DNA of 64,000 nucleotides, from contig OZ038485.1 of the NCBI GenBank assembly GCA_964036315.1, positions 75,724,460-75,788,459 on the forward strand, in the 5' to 3' direction. Both the position numbers and the translations under genes were made by a program. Under the pieces are notes generated by a model, which saw only the letters and a list, made by a program, of their open reading frames with translations, did no database searches and was not told where the DNA came from. Positions 34,793 through 47,699 of this stretch are shown piece by piece. Each line of letters starts with the position of its first letter. Within the stretch, counting starts at the first letter, position 1. This DNA comes from Acanthosepion esculentum (lineage: Eukaryota; Mollusca; Cephalopoda; Sepiida; Sepiidae).

Positions 34793-36559
34793 ATAATAAC
34801 TGTTATATAATAATATTTGTGGCAACAATTAATTTCTCAAATCTATCTGATGTCAGCTCAAATGAATACATAATTCATCTATTATTATTATTTACTTGTT
34901 GAGTCTTCTTACTGGTAGTAACTAATAGTTTATACAGGAGATAAAGTGCATTCAAGTTTTCTCAATATTGTCATAATCTTTTTAGTATTCCAGCTGTCTG
35001 TTTCTCTAATTTTCAGCTCCTCCATCTCTACTATTCTTTCAGTGCTCTGAAAATTACTGGCATTACTGTCACTTTCAATTTTACAACTTTCTCAAGATCA
35101 AGATACTTATCTATCGTTTCAATTTCTTTCAAATCTGTTTTATGTGCTGAAACAGCAAAATCCATTATCGAGCATGTTTTCTTGTTGTTGTTGTTTACTA
35201 TTATTGAATCCAGACTTCTGGGCTGGTCCCAAATTTTATGTTTTATTCTCTATGACATATACTAATGGTCTGTATAGTCAAAGCACTGTTGCCTGCACAA
35301 GTTCCAATACATCACCTTCTCACCCAATCACAACAATCTTTGTATTCTTTTTCAACCAACTTGTTACATACACATATTATGTGATTGACTCTCTTTATTT
35401 CCACTCTTTATTTCTTCTGGTTTTTCATTTTTAATCTTTATGTAGTTTATTTTTATAACATTATTATTATTATTACAGATGTTTTCTAGACTAAATATTT
35501 ATTAATTTCAAATCTTTAAATAACTATAAAATATATGAATTATAAGGTAGAAAATAACTTAGCAGAGATAGTGAAACATGTCTTTTCATCAATAATGTCT
35601 GCATTATTATCCAGCAGGGTAAACATTTTTTAGAGAGAGGATATGTTTATCAACTTCATTATGATTCAGTATCATTGGAGTCATTTCCATACATAATTAT
35701 CAATTTTTGTAGTGGGGATTCTGAATGAGAATGGAAGATGCAAAATGTCTTACCCCGTGACGACCCCCACCCCCCAAAAAAAACAGCTGTGCAAAAGCTT
35801 TTGTCCATCTGATCTTTATGGTTTTCTGTTTCTTTAATATGTAATTTTTTTCTCACAATTGTACCAATTTTTTCCAGCATTATATAAAAATTCCTACATT
35901 AAATTGCTGTTTTTTCTGCTTGAAATCATGACTAAAATGTTCAATAAAATTAGGATGAAGATTGCCAAAAATATGAACCAGTGAGCTCTGAGTTTCAAGA
36001 AGTGATATTTCAGAAATCTTGAAGTTTCAAGGTATTGGATGTATTTTGAATTGAACAAGATGTGGTCACCTTCAAAATTTGCAGTAAAAATAGTATGGAA
36101 ACTGATAAGGACAGCAAAAGCTCAACCAAAGTAGACTGCAAGATAAGAAACAAATGAGTGTAATTTGTCAAATTTACTGTTAGTAGATACCATTAAATAC
36201 ATCTTTTGAGAAAATAGACAGAATATGTACACTGCAGCTAAAAAACAGCATTAAACATGGTATTTAAAGATTAAGATGGTCAAATCATCATTTTCATGTT
36301 CCACAACCTCATCATGGTTCAATGGAGTATATGTGAGCATGTCTTCTTAAGAGAGTATTATGTTCCTTAACCCCTTGGTGATTCAGTGGCATCAGATTGA
36401 AAAAATAAAGAAAACTGAAGTGACCCCTCACCAAAACAGTGAAAATGTGAATAAGATAAAATGAAGGAAAATAGTTGAGTCATATTCTCTCTCTCTCTCA
36501 ATATTCATCGTCAGGCTAAATGTCATTTAAATATACTGAGTAAAGAAGCACCTAAAAGT
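34793..36559. other. AT-rich DNA
   Basis: No gene supported. A frame of 96 codons at 35144-35434 has no recognised features. A C-rich patch (cccccacccccc) lies near 35764. Confidence 0.5.
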
Positions 36560-36660
36560 GTGGGTGTCAAATTTCCATAAGGTAATGGTTAGCAATTAGC
36601 TCTTGTAAACTATTACAACTATTACGTGAGTTTGAGCCTTACTAGATACTTTTAACTGTG
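36560..36660 (+). mobile_element. Possible tRNA-like SINE head
   Basis: 'ggtaatggttagcaattagc' and 'gtgagtttgagcctta' (about 36581 and 36627) resemble A and B boxes at tRNA-like spacing. The sequence after it (to about 36960) has no recognised body. Confidence 0.35.
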
Positions 36661-37070
36661 TTGTTGTGTCAGCCTGAATTAATATTAAGTCATATATTTA
36701 GGCTGTATAATGCGTTTCAGCAGTTGAAAAAACGTGTGCCAAATCACATTCCAGCTGGATATGTGACAGCCTGGGAATACCAGGTAGTGTAAGATTGGAT
36801 GTGAAGGTGATAATGGCTCAGAATTGTTAATTAGAAAGTTCTAATTCCTGTTGGGTTTGATATATTCACTTATGCACAAATATCCTTCGGGAAGGTATGC
36901 ATCCACCGTTTCTCACCCAAGCAATGGGTTAATTAGTAAGACCATTATTATCTAAAAAAAATTCCGACAATCTAAAAATATTTTCTGGCTTTAAATAACC
37001 TGCAAAAGGTTGATAAAATGTAGAAAATTAATCAATCATATATACATATATATTCATGGCCACATACAAG

Positions 37071-37080
37071 TATATATATA

Positions 37081-37157
<77 letters not shown>

Positions 37158-37170
37158 ATGTATATATTGG

Positions 37171-37225
<55 letters not shown>
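37071..37225. repeat. Compound (TA)n(TG)n microsatellite
   Basis: TA to about 37145, mixed TATG/TATA to 37170, then TG to 37225. Confidence 0.95.
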
Positions 37226-37226
<1 letters not shown>

Positions 37227-38174
37227 ACATATTTGTTGTGCCCTGACAAACATTAGTAGCTGAATTCTGATTTTAAACTTTGATTGCATAATGTTAATGG
37301 AGAAGCATTGGTTGAACTGCATTGTCAAAGAAAGGGAATATATTGAAAAATAAATATTTATTGTGTGAAATAAATGCCTTTTTTGTTACACTACAGAGTT
37401 ATTGATGTACCTATGTGCATATTTACTTACACACACATACTTACACACACACATACACACATGCAAATATATATGTAAATATGTATGTATATACATAAAC
37501 ACAAAAAATTTTGAGAATACATTTATCATACTTCCATATTTAAACACATACACACACACACTACACACACACACAGAGCAAGGGTTACAAATAAATGTAT
37601 TTCTTTTGTTATTTAAGTTGTGGTTTTTATCCCTCACTCTCTCTCCATTGCTATAAACATAATGTCCTCTCTGCAAAGACAACTTGAATCAATCATTATT
37701 TTCAAACAGTGATGAATCATGCAATGCTCATGACTAATTTATTTTCTTCATCCAATAGTTTGTCAGGTGACAATGGATTTAAAATTAGATCTACACATGA
37801 TGATGTACTGCACCATGATTTTGTGTTGGATTTTAGAGGAAAAAGCTGGCAAAACAGTTTGCCTAAGCTTAAAGAAAAAAGTGTTTTTAAGCAAAAGAAT
37901 ATAAAACTTGTGGTTTGAAAATGGAATCAGAATATAAAATGGTTAGTTCTATTTGAGAAAATAAACATAAAAATGTATGTTGTATTGATTTTGAGAGCAT
38001 GAAGAATGACATCATTATTTAAATGAAAACTTGCTCACTTACATTTATTTTATTTGTGCTTGACAACTTGCCATCAATAGTTTAAATGTTTTGATTTATC
38101 AATATGATCAAGCTGAAGAAATTTTCAAGATCCTAACTTTTACTTTACATTTCCAAGAATTATTCCTTTTTTGT
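37226..38174. other. AT-rich DNA with scattered CA repeats
   Basis: Short (CA)n patches lie at about 37430-37460 and 37545-37575. No gene recognised. Confidence 0.5.
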
Positions 38175-38475
38175 GTTGTGTCCCTTTACGTTGTAGGAGA
38201 TCATGGCTCTCCACAACTTCCTATTCTTTGTAGCTCTTAGCAATGTTTGTATTTTCATATCCCTCCAAATCCCTGTTCTGCCGTCCATTTACATAAGCTT
38301 GTTAGATAAGTTTACTTGCTGTTTCCCTCTGACCCTCTTACTTTTACTATATCCTATGAGTGTTAAATTCTGCAAGCCTTCTTCCTTCATTGTGTTTCCT
38401 AGAAATTTCAACTGTCTGTTTCTTCTTCTAAGAATGATAATGGTAATATTAGCCATCTCCTTATAAAGAATCATT
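38175..38475 (-). mobile_element. Family C (RTE-type) LINE, C-terminal fragment
   Basis: The minus strand reads ILRRRNRQLKFLGNTMKEEG, LQNLTLIGYSKSKRVRGKQQ and VNLSNKLM. After a frame change (38290-38180) it matches the family ending (TGIWRDMK, LLRATKNRKLWRAMIS). This is the common RTE-like polyprotein C-terminus (kRQLkFLGHimReeGLEnLtLTGyieGKR.RGRQR). Confidence 0.75.
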
Positions 38476-38739
38476 TTGAATTCATTGATCAAGCAGGCAG
38501 TGAATTGAAATTTATAAAATCTTTCTCTGAAAACAATTTTTAAAGAAAATACATTTCTCATGTCCAGTCACCATTGCATGCTCTTTACAGTATTCATGAG
38601 GGCTTCCTTCCTAACTTTTTCTTTGAAGGAGTGTTGAACGTCAATAGCTTGATTATGTCATTATTTTCTTTATGTGTTACATGTGATGTCCATTTTTGTT
38701 GAAAGTCTTTAAGTGATATTTCTTGTCGCTGACCCCAAA

Positions 38740-38975
38740 AAGGTATGGCTGGGACTAAAATAAGTACTCCCTTCTAGTGGGGAGGGAAGTCGTAAATAAG
38801 AGATTGACTGTGAGACTCCTTTATGACACCATATTCGTTTACGGCCCTTTCTCCGGATTACGACAATCAGCCATATTCGAGAATACCAGGAGCACGTGAT
38901 GTGAACCCTGCTTGTATTTTACCGAATAAAGCTCGGATTAATTTATCTTCTGAGTCTCAGTCTTCATTCTTGACA
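38740..38975 (+). other. Possible solo LTR
   Basis: A GC-richer island beginning near 'tatggctgggac' and ending 'cagtcttcattcttgaca', with AATAAA at 38926 and no coding capacity. It resembles LTRs of invertebrate Ty3-type elements in composition and poly(A)-signal placement. No partner LTR is in the window. Confidence 0.35.
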
Positions 38976-40395
38976 TTTCTATTATTTAGTACAGTTCTTT
39001 GTTCATAAAGGATAGTCTTTGCCAAGACCCACTGGCTTCACTCACTTAAAGCCATTTTAAGTATTAATTTAAGAAAGCAGTTGTATAGAGCAGATAGGTT
39101 AGATATTACTGAATGGATTTGGCACTTTGCATGACATCCACATGAAAGTCCTGATCTGAATCAGCTGTTGCCACTTGGTGTTGACCTCTTTGTCCAATTT
39201 TATATTTTCAATTTTGTAGGCATGATTAGAAATTATTACTGTCTATACCATAACACTGTCATGATGAAGAATCTATTTGTCAAACCAGAGTTCAGGTCTT
39301 TCCTTATCGATGCTTGTAAGACTTTCAGCACTTCTAAATGAATATCTTGAACTTCAAGCAAGATATGAGTGCTTTTTTCTTTCTTTTTTTAGCGGTGAAA
39401 GTTTTCCACTGCATGTCCAGACATTTTGTTTCTGGTTTGTATTGAAAGCAAACACCATGTTTCCTAGCTGGCAATGACCTTTGTCAAACATTTCTGCATT
39501 ATTCAAAATATTAGATGAAATGTGGTGCCTATATTGTTTCATCTTATCAGTCAAGATTCAAGACAACATCTTTGAGGAAATTTTTCTTGTTCCTGAATCC
39601 TCTGTTAGAATTTGCTGCACCGTTTCTATATTTATATTTAGTTTTGATATCAGTTGCACACTTAATCTTCAATTTGAGTCTACCAAGTTTTGCACTCTGT
39701 CTACATGTGTATTTGTTCCTTATATTTTTGGTTGCCTACTTCAGGTCATTGTGCATATCTTCTCACCTTTCTAATCATCTGTTAAACAGAAACCTCCTAT
39801 TCATAATTCAAAAACACTCAACATCTCATGAGCCATTTTTAATAGAGCTAATGTTTCACTAGCATTTTTACTGATCTTTACCTAAAACTTGATGTTAATC
39901 CATTGCCTCAGATTCCTTTCACTGATTTTATGCCAACAGTACATGAACATATGCTACTTCCTCTGCTGCTTGACAACAAATGACTCATCTGAGAACATTT
40001 CCAGGTATACTTGGATACAGACATTTGTCTGACTCATTATCCCATTGACATGTTATAGTGATTCTGGAAACTGGACAGAAATAATGACAGAAAATAAAAT
40101 TGTAGCACCGTAAAGATATGTTTCATTTTACTCAAAATTAAATGTACAAATAATGTAGCTGGAATACAACAAATGATCAGTGTGTACACAGGCAGCAAAA
40201 TAAGAGGTGCATCAACAATACACTGACTCTAGATACTTGTCGGGCATTAACACAGCCTTGCACTCTTGCATCTTACAATATATTATTGCAGGCTTTTTGC
40301 ATAAATTGACACAATGCAGCAATAGCTCTAGGTAGATTAACTGAATACATCCAGAAGAGTTCTATATATAATCAAACAAGGACAAGTTTCATGCT
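38976..40395. other. No gene recognised
   Basis: Several overlapping frames of 60-115 codons at 39277-39862 suggest a decayed coding relic, but I cannot name it. A short stretch at 39770-39805 matches 41388-41420 of the nearby family J copy. Confidence 0.4.
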
Positions 40396-40620
40396 CATGC
40401 TGGTCAGAGAAGTTGTTGAATAGAAAGGCCTCATGAGTGCAGGCTTTATCCTGCTGAAGCAACACATCCCTTTCTTGTTGTAGGGGAAGTGGTAAAGGAA
40501 AAAGAGATAGCTAACAGAGTGTAATAATGAAAGTTGAAAACACATGAAAGAGTTGTCTGAGGACTCAAGTGACAATTCCCTTGCCATTGGAAGATTATCC
40601 CAGATTGCAGGAATGGCAGC
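40396..40620 (-). mobile_element. Inverted piece of family J endonuclease
   Basis: The minus-strand frame MARELSLESSDNSFMCFQLS then LLHSVSYLFFLYHFP matches LARECSLESPDHSYLYLRLS of family J. It is also the near-exact reverse complement of about 40920-41058, so it forms a long hairpin with the decayed copy that follows. Confidence 0.75.
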
Positions 40621-40719
40621 AGAACTTATTTGAGTATATTTTGTTGTTTAACATTCTTTCTACAAACAATGAAAAGAAATACAAAAAAAAACAGTAAACA
40701 AAAAATCACCAGTTTCCTA

Positions 40720-42775
40720 AACCTTTCTTTCTCTAATGTTCATGGTATCTGTTCCAACTTTAGCAGGATATAATCTTTTCTCTTGGAATAGTAGATGGAT
40801 ATCTTTGCACTTTGCAAAACCAATTTAAATTCTTCCATTGTTACCAATGAATACTCTGTTCCAGGCTATTTTTTCCTTTGTTGAAAAGATTCCAGCATCC
40901 ACATGCATGGCCTTGGTGTTTGCATCTGGGATAATCTTCCAATGGCAAGGGAATTGTCACTTGAGTCCTCAGACAACTCTTTCATGTGCTTTCAACTTTT
41001 ATTACTACACTCTGGTAGCTATCTCTTCTTCGTTTATCATTCCCCTCTTCTCAGGACTGCATTATATTAGACATAATCTCTGACAATATAGAAACAGAAC
41101 TCTCTCCCCATCCATCTGTGAACAGCTTTGTGTTTGGTGATTTTAATGTGCATCATGACACATGGTTTGAACATTCTAATATTGCCGATATTCAGACTTC
41201 CAATTTTTCCATTGCTTAATCCTTTAATCAAATCATGGATTTTCCTACTCATTTACCTACCAAATCCAACCACATGCTTCTTTACTTGATTTATTTATTA
41301 CCTCCTCTTCTTGCTTTTGCCAAGCATCACAACACTGTCCTCTTGGAAACTAGGATCACTCTATAGTATTGATATTTCATTCCAGTCATCTATTAAACAG
41401 GAACCTCCTATTTGTAAGACTTCTTTCCATTACCAGCATACTGATTGGGACTTAATCCATGACTGAAATTTGTAACTTTCAAAATGGGTCAAAGCCAGTA
41501 AGGATGCTTTCGTTCATTCCTTCTCGGAAATACCAGGTGAAACCTCAATCTTCTCCATGGTTCACACCAGCGTGCTCGGCCACTGTCACTGTTCTCTCTA
41601 AACTGTATAATAAACGCCTCACCACCTATTACTTTTCTTCGTGTTGGAAATCCTTTTCTGTTGTTCCAGTTTTTAAGAACTCTGGTGAACCATCAGACCC
41701 TTTCAACTCTTGGCCTATTAGCCTTCTACCTCTTTTTGGGAAACTACTAGAGGACTTAAATCATTGCTGAATTGGTGAAGCATCACACACAGCAGGGCCT
41801 TTTTTTCAGACAAGCAATAATTGTGGAAAGAGTCTATCAAGCCCTAGATAAGAACATGAAAGCTCAGGCTCTAGCTTTGGACATCACAAAAAATTTCAAT
41901 AGGGTTTGCTTACAGGTCTTCTTCACAAATTGAAAAGTTATGGTGTTTCTGGACAAATTTTTGAATTGATCCAGTTTTTCTTATCAAATTGTGAAATGAA
42001 AGTTATCCTGAATAGACCCTCTTCCAGATCATTTTGTACTAATGCAGGTGTCTCTCAAGGTTCTATCCTTGGTCCTACTTTGTTTTTAATTCTCATTAAT
42101 TACCTTTCCTATGACGTCAGTTCTCAACTTGGTATCTATACTGATGACACAACCATTTATTCCTGTCTCAATAAAAGAGGTCAAAATGTGCAGCGGATGT
42201 CAAAAAACAACTTCCAGTCTGTTTTTAACAGGAGCAAAAGATAGCTTGCTAATTTTAACAACTCCAAAACTAAACTGCTCTCTATTAACCATCTGAGAGC
42301 CCCTTTGTGTTTTCCATCAGCATGGCTTATGCAAACTTCCAGGAGAGTGACTTGTACCTTCTTGGGCTACCGTTCTTGGCTGACATGAAGTGGAAATACT
42401 ATATTGAATCCATTGCTAGGTCAGTTGCTAAGAAACTTACTTCACTGTGTCATGCGAAACAATTTTTCTCTCCAGAATCTATCTTACATATCTATAAGTC
42501 TACTATTCATCCATGCTTAGAATATTCCTTCCTGTTTCTTTTCCCACTTTTTTTTCTTGTAGAATTCCATTCTGGCTCCATGATTTCCAGCTAACTTTAA
42601 TCCTTAAAAATTTAAATGCAATGTTAATCACTATTGATTGTCCTGATTATTCTTCTTTTGTTCTCATTCCTTAGTAATGTTTCTGTTTTCTAAATATTCC
42701 ACACCCAGTAACCCCTTGTGTCATATTGGCTTTACTGCCTTGCTTGGAGTGAACTCAATTAGGAAAAAAATCAAA
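40720..42775 (+). mobile_element. Family J LINE, decayed and internally deleted copy
   Basis: In order: endonuclease pieces (SFSNVHGICSNF, IFALCKTNLNSSI, HMHGLGV, FVFGDFNVHHDTWF at about 41130), then a deletion joining the linker (SSPWFTPACSAT) to RT (VLSKLYNKRL), VPVFKNSGEPSDPFNSWPIS, LLHKLKSYGVSGQIFELIQF, GVSQGSILGPTLFLILINYL and an altered active site IYTDDTTIY (Ala to Thr), the thumb (FFSPESILHIYKSTIHPCLE) and the family 3' end at about 42735-42775. Many frameshifts. Less similar to the two good copies than they are to each other. Confidence 0.8.
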
Positions 42776-43330
42776 AGAAAAATGCCAAAGATGAGTAAAA
42801 GTTATAACTGTAGTGCCAAGAATTCGGCCTGTGTTTCATGTGCAAATACACTCTAGAAAACATTGCTACAGTATGTCTATGTCACACAGACACAACCATC
42901 ATTTTCATGAAGGCAGAACCAACTCTCATGATTAGTGATATACAGGATGTTATTGTGGCATAAGTGGGAATCTGGCTCAAGGCACACAAGCCCGCTGTCC
43001 TGCTGCAAGTAACAGATTCCCACCAATCCATGTTGACACACTTGGGGGCATGTTATTCAGTCTGCCATTGCTGCCATTATCATGCAATGCCATTGATGTC
43101 TGTACTACATGGCTGTTCAGAACCTGATATATAAGTGAAACAATTTTCAAAGCACAACTGATGCTACAAGTTCAATATGTGCGGCATCTTGAAAACCAAC
43201 AATCAGATCCTTCTCAAACTGCTCCATTTGAACAAAAGGAACACCTAGCATGTATTACTGGCCGGACATGTACTTGTATTGGATTATTTTAATTCACTGA
43301 TCCTTATCACATCATCTACACAATATGACA
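42776..43330. other. No gene recognised
   Basis: Moderate GC. Neither strand shows a recognisable frame. It may hold older transposon debris. Confidence 0.4.
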
Positions 43331-44393
43331 AGTATTTAAGAACACATTTTTAAAAAGCCATGTGACCAACTTTAACTAAAAATATTCTCATTATTCAGAC
43401 CTGCCATGGAAGTTTCAACTCTAATGCAGGAGATGACATGGCATCATGTTCTTGTTGCTTTAACTACCAGCCACACAGATTTGAACATTGCAGCTTTCTT
43501 AAATGTCACCAGATCTTTTGTGTTTAAGATAACTCCAAGCTTCTGGAAAGAATTTTCTGTAGCCAAAAGAAAAAAATATTCTGGATGGTGAAACATTGTC
43601 AGTAATATCAAGTTCATCTAACATTATTGCTGAATTCAGACAATATGTGGAGAAAGCAATTCATATCTAATATTATCCTGGAGAATCATGTGATCTGGTT
43701 AAATCACTTGCTAAACAAAGGCAGGTATTCTAAGGGTTCCAACATGTTCTGGTGTTTCTCAGAGATAGAGAACTGTTCAAAATCAAAAAGTGAACAGAAG
43801 GAATAATAGGTGACTGTGTGCCAGCCCCATTGAAGTCCTATCTGTTATGCACAAAAAGTTCCTGCCACCTGTGGTCATGAGCAATGAGGGCTGTATCATG
43901 CCTCTCAATTTTTTCCCACAAGGTCTTAGACCCAATGCTGCCACTTACGCTGAGACACTGGACACTGTTGTCAAACCCTGAGTCAAGGAAGTAGCTTGGC
44001 AGGGAGACTGTCAGTGTACCAACAAGTTTCTGGTCCCTCTCACACACTGAGCAAAACTCTGGAATGGCTGGCTAAAAATTTTCATAATCATGTTACTCCA
44101 AACATTTGGATCTCCTGATTTAAACCCTATGGGCTATTACATCTGGGGCATTGTTGAGAGGGCAAACCATATGCATTCCCATAATATCAAAGACTCACTG
44201 AAAGGAACAATGGCCAACAGGAATAAAGAATGCCTTCAATCACTTTAGAAGCAACATTGAGGCTGTAATTAAAGCTGATGGCAATTGTATTGAATAGACT
44301 TATATTTTGTGTATGTACCTGCTAAATTTTAGAAAAAAATATTGATTCCTAAATATAAGATTATCTCAAATATCTGATGCACCTTGTAAATAT
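43331..44393 (+). mobile_element. Dead mariner-type transposon
   Basis: Transposase pieces in order: MEVSTLMQEMTWHHVLVALT then FLNVTRSFVFKI (43406 on, an N-terminal DNA-binding region), VFLRDRELFKI/KVNRRNNRWLC, FFPQGLRPNAATYAETLDTV near 43920-43970, and GSPDLNPMGYYIWGIVER near 44110-44160, the region of the second and third catalytic Asp in mariner-type enzymes. The frame is broken at least five times. The right end matches a terminal repeat ('gatgcaccttg' before TA, 44383-44393). A weak, deletion-bearing counterpart ('caagtatttaag') is at 43331. Confidence 0.65.
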
Positions 44394-44500
44394 TAGATAC
44401 AAATAAATATTATTATGTTACAATATGGTCAAAAGCTTTTAGCATCCACATAATGTATCCAGTTGACAACAACCTACCATGTGTTAGAATTTTATTTTTG

Positions 44501-44520
44501 GTGTGTGTGTGTGTGTGTGT

Positions 44521-44606
<86 letters not shown>
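44501..44606. repeat. Compound (GT)n(CT)n(TA)n microsatellite
   Basis: GT to about 44524, CT to about 44563, TA to 44606. Confidence 0.95.
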
Positions 44607-44608
<2 letters not shown>

Positions 44609-45165
44609 TGGACTCTCCTATCGTGAATGATAAATGAGCATCAGCAGTGGATGATGCCTTTCATTTTACATTTATACATGCTAACAGGGGCTATTGTGGA
44701 GAAAATCATGTTAGGAAAAACATATTTCATTTGCGCTTTCTTAAGTGCAATAATAGCCCAGCCTGACAGATGAAATTTGTTAAAGCAGGATTTTGATGGT
44801 GTCTCTGCTTCAGAGCTTAATGAAGCTGATCATGGTGCTCCAGTCTACCATCTTCAAAACCCTTTAATTTAATGAAACATGTCTTATGCCACACCTTTCG
44901 GTTTGCTGCTTGGGCTTCCCAGGTTTTCAGGTCAAGGTTGAGATGTTTCTAGTTGTCTTTCAATTTGTCTTTGTAGTGTAAGAGTGGACGTCCAACTGAA
45001 TGCTTGGAGTTTGATAGTTGTCCATACAGCACCTTTTTTGGAAGCCTATGATCATCCATTTTCACAACATGACCTGCTCACCTAACTTGTATCTTTGTTA
45101 GAATAGTTTTAATGTCTGTGATGTTGTTACATTTCTTCAGTATTGCACTATTCTTGACCCTGTCA
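44607..45165 (-). mobile_element. LINE C-terminal fragment (RTE/I-type)
   Basis: The minus strand reads WAGHVVKMDDHRLPKKVLYG, QLSNSKHSVGRPLLHYKDKL and LNLDLKTWEAQAANRKVWHK. This is the familiar C-terminus of animal LINE polyproteins (W.GHV.RM.D.RLPK..fyGeL..G.Rs.GrP..RyKD). It starts beside (TA)n and ends where the Ty3-type element begins. Confidence 0.7.
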
Positions 45166-45169
45166 TATG

Positions 45170-46100
45170 GCATGAAGACAGTGCATGTGAAAGGCATCAA
45201 GTTACTGATGCGAGTGGATACTGGAAGTGATGTTATGTTGATATTGAGGACGTTTTGGGAAAGAATGGGGAGACCAAAGTTAAAGAAAAGTAATCTCAGT
45301 AATGAAACAGTTTGATGAGTCAGTCATCAAAATTTTAGGATGTTTTAAAGGCACATTTGAGACAAAATATAGATTAGAGGTAATACCAAAAATAGTGCTG
45401 GAAAACATCAAAAGCCATGATCTTTTAGGAATTGACACGTTAAGAGTGGATACATTGAAGCTAATAAATTCCATTAAGTCTGCAGAACTGGATATTGGAT
45501 TATTAAGGGGATACAAGGCAAGTATTTGGCTTAAAGAAAGCAGTCAATCCATTTATTTTCAAGTCTGAAAAGTTCCTGTTCACATGCTGCTCTTGGTGGT
45601 TGCTAAACTGATTAAAATGGTGGAACAAGGAATATTAGTAAAAGTCAACCAGAGTGGTAGGTATTCGGTTTCAACCATTGTGGCGATATGCAAGCCCAGT
45701 GAAGATTTAAGAATTTGTTCGGATTCATTCCCATTGCCAAACATTAAAACAGTGTGCTGGTATGAAATACTTTGCTAAAGGTGACCTTAAGTCAGCATAT
45801 AATCAGATAAAAACTGACAAGTTTCAAGAAGTCACCAAAATGAACACCCCTGTTGGATTACTAAGATGGACTTGTCTGCCATTTGGAGTAAAAACGTCAA
45901 GTCATATTTTCCAAAAATCCATTGAAAAGGTCTTAGAGGGGATTAAAAATACAATTGTATATCAGAACAACATTGGCATTGGTGTGCACAGTAAAGAAGA
46001 GGTCAACAGTAAAATAGAGCATGTTTTGAGAAAATTAAATAGCACAGGTATGACAATCATAATAAATGCAAGTTTAATTGTGAAAAAATTTTGTACCTAG
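45170..46100 (+). pseudogene. Ty3-type element 2: protease and reverse transcriptase
   Basis: Protease: MRVDTGSDVMLI (catalytic DTG kept, about 45208-45243) and DLLGIDTL near 45420. RT: MVEQGILVKVNQSG, TIVAICKPSEDLRICSD, then after a deletion FPLPNIKTV, FAKGDLKSAYNQIKTDKFQE, PVGLLRWTCLPFGVKTSSHI. The active site reads IVYQNNIGIG where family members have Y-x-D-D, so both catalytic Asp are Asn. Frames are split at 45316, 45568 and 45775. No gag or 5' LTR is visible upstream, where a LINE fragment abuts. Confidence 0.8.
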
Positions 46101-46640
46101 GGTATCAAATATCCAAAGACAGTATATTGCCAAACTCATTAATAAGATATCAGAGATAGCTACACCCAGAAATAAAAAATAGTTAGAGTCCTTTTTAGGA
46201 TTAACCAATTTCTATAACAGATATCTACTGTGATATAGTGACATTGTGGAGCTATTTAATGAAATAAAGAAGACAAATACCTAGTTTCAATGGACAAAAA
46301 GACTGGAGATCACTTTTGAGAAATTAAAAAAGGCATCCCTAAACAAGCCAGTTGTTAAATATTTGACCCAGCGAAAAAATTGATGTTAACTATGGATGCT
46401 AGTGACTTGTGCGATAGCTGAAATATTGTTGCAGGAGGATCATCCTGTAAAGTACTTATCTAGAAAATTATCATTGGCAGAGGCAAATTATTCAAACATT
46501 GACAAGGAGGAATTGGTGAGTGTGTGGAGCATGGAAAGAACTAGAAATTCTTTGTCTTTGGAATTTATATTCAACCCCAAAAGAGAGTTGCCAAAGGTCA
46601 CATCTGCCAGGATATTAAGATGAGCAGTTAAGCTTATGGC
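46101..46640 (+). pseudogene. Ty3-type element 2: RNase H region
   Basis: Broken translation includes FLGLTNFYNRYL-like residues near 46196-46230 (connection domain), then DASDLCDSxNIVAGGSSCK.Y and LSRKLSLAEANYSNIDKEEL (46461-46520), the H/S-R-x-L-x-x-A-E-x-N-Y-S-x-x-x-K-E motif of Ty3-type RNase H. Frameshifts separate all pieces. Confidence 0.7.
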
Positions 46641-46959
46641 TTTTGATTTTTGACATTATATATAATAAAGGAGATACTATTCCACATGTGGATGCATTAT
46701 CTTGGTTAAATTTTGAGAGTAAAAATGTTGAAGCAAGTGGAAATTGTGAGGATAGGATTTTGCATTGGATAGAAATGGATGTATCACACTTAGGTTGGGA
46801 ACTAGGCTGGATCGAATGTTGAATAGAATTTGGATGGAATAAAGAGATATACATGGATTAATTGTTCTATGGTTGAGAGGCCTTATAAAAAGTCAAGACA
46901 CAAATCAACAATAGAAAAAGGAATTATATGCAATTGAGATATCATGAGATATGTAATGG

Positions 46960-47690
46960 AGATATCATAGTACCTCCACAGTCTCTGAGAAAAGAAGTAT
47001 ATTTGCTATGCAAATAAGGTTAAAGATGCAAGCCAAGATATTTGAGAGATGTGGAAGAGTATGTTAAAAATGTCCAAAGTATGCAGAAATAAAGAAATTT
47101 AGGCAAACTAAATTTCACTCATGGCCAAAAGAAATGGAATCGTGGATACAAGTATACATGGATCATTCCTACATTAAAGCTATAGGACTATTTCTGATAT
47201 TAGTCAACTCGTATTCAGGTTGGCCTGAAGTTATTAAAGTTGCAGACAAAAAATCCACTACTGTGATTCAGGTGTTGAGGATAGTGTTTTCAAGAAGTGG
47301 AGTTCCAAAAACCTTGGTCTCTGACAGTGTACCTGAGTTTTGTGAAGAAAGTTTATGTGCATGGCTAAAATGTATTGGCTGCATTCTATACAAAACACCA
47401 CCTTACCACCCACAGTCAAATGGAATTACGGAGGGAATGGTTAAAATGGGATTAGAAGTATTCTCTCCAGTGGATTGTAATATAGAGAGTTATTTACCCA
47501 GACTACTCCTAAGTTATAGAGCTACTCTGCATGCAAGCAGAAGACAAAGCCCATCTGCATTGATGGGAAGACATTTAAGAGCTTCAATTACCATATTATT
47601 TGCTATGAATGAAAGTGTATTGTACAGAAAGGACAAGGATTCAAGTCCTGAAAAGGCAAATTTTGTGGTGTGAAAGGGATTTAACACAGC
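46960..47690 (+). pseudogene. Ty3-type element 2: integrase
   Basis: A degraded zinc-binding N-terminus (EEYVKNVQSMQK near 47055) is followed by an open frame of 179 codons (47134-47673). WIQVYMDHSYIKAIGLFLIL holds the first catalytic Asp, KTLVSDSVPEFCEESLCAWL the second (V-S-D), and YHPQSNGITEGMVKMGLEVF the Glu region (usually N-G-x-A-E). Then LPRLLLSYRATLHASRRQSP and SALMGRHLR, the standard end of the core. Integrase joins the cDNA to host DNA. This is the best-preserved part of the element. Confidence 0.8.
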
Positions 47691-47699
47691 TATGTTAAC

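Noticed and set aside
37010..37328. Frames of His-Thr, Tyr-Ile and Val-Cys repeats
   Set aside because: Translations of the (TA)n(TG)n microsatellite.
39277..39862. Overlapping frames that might be a decayed transposase or gene relic
   Set aside because: No motif I could name on either strand; left as unassigned.
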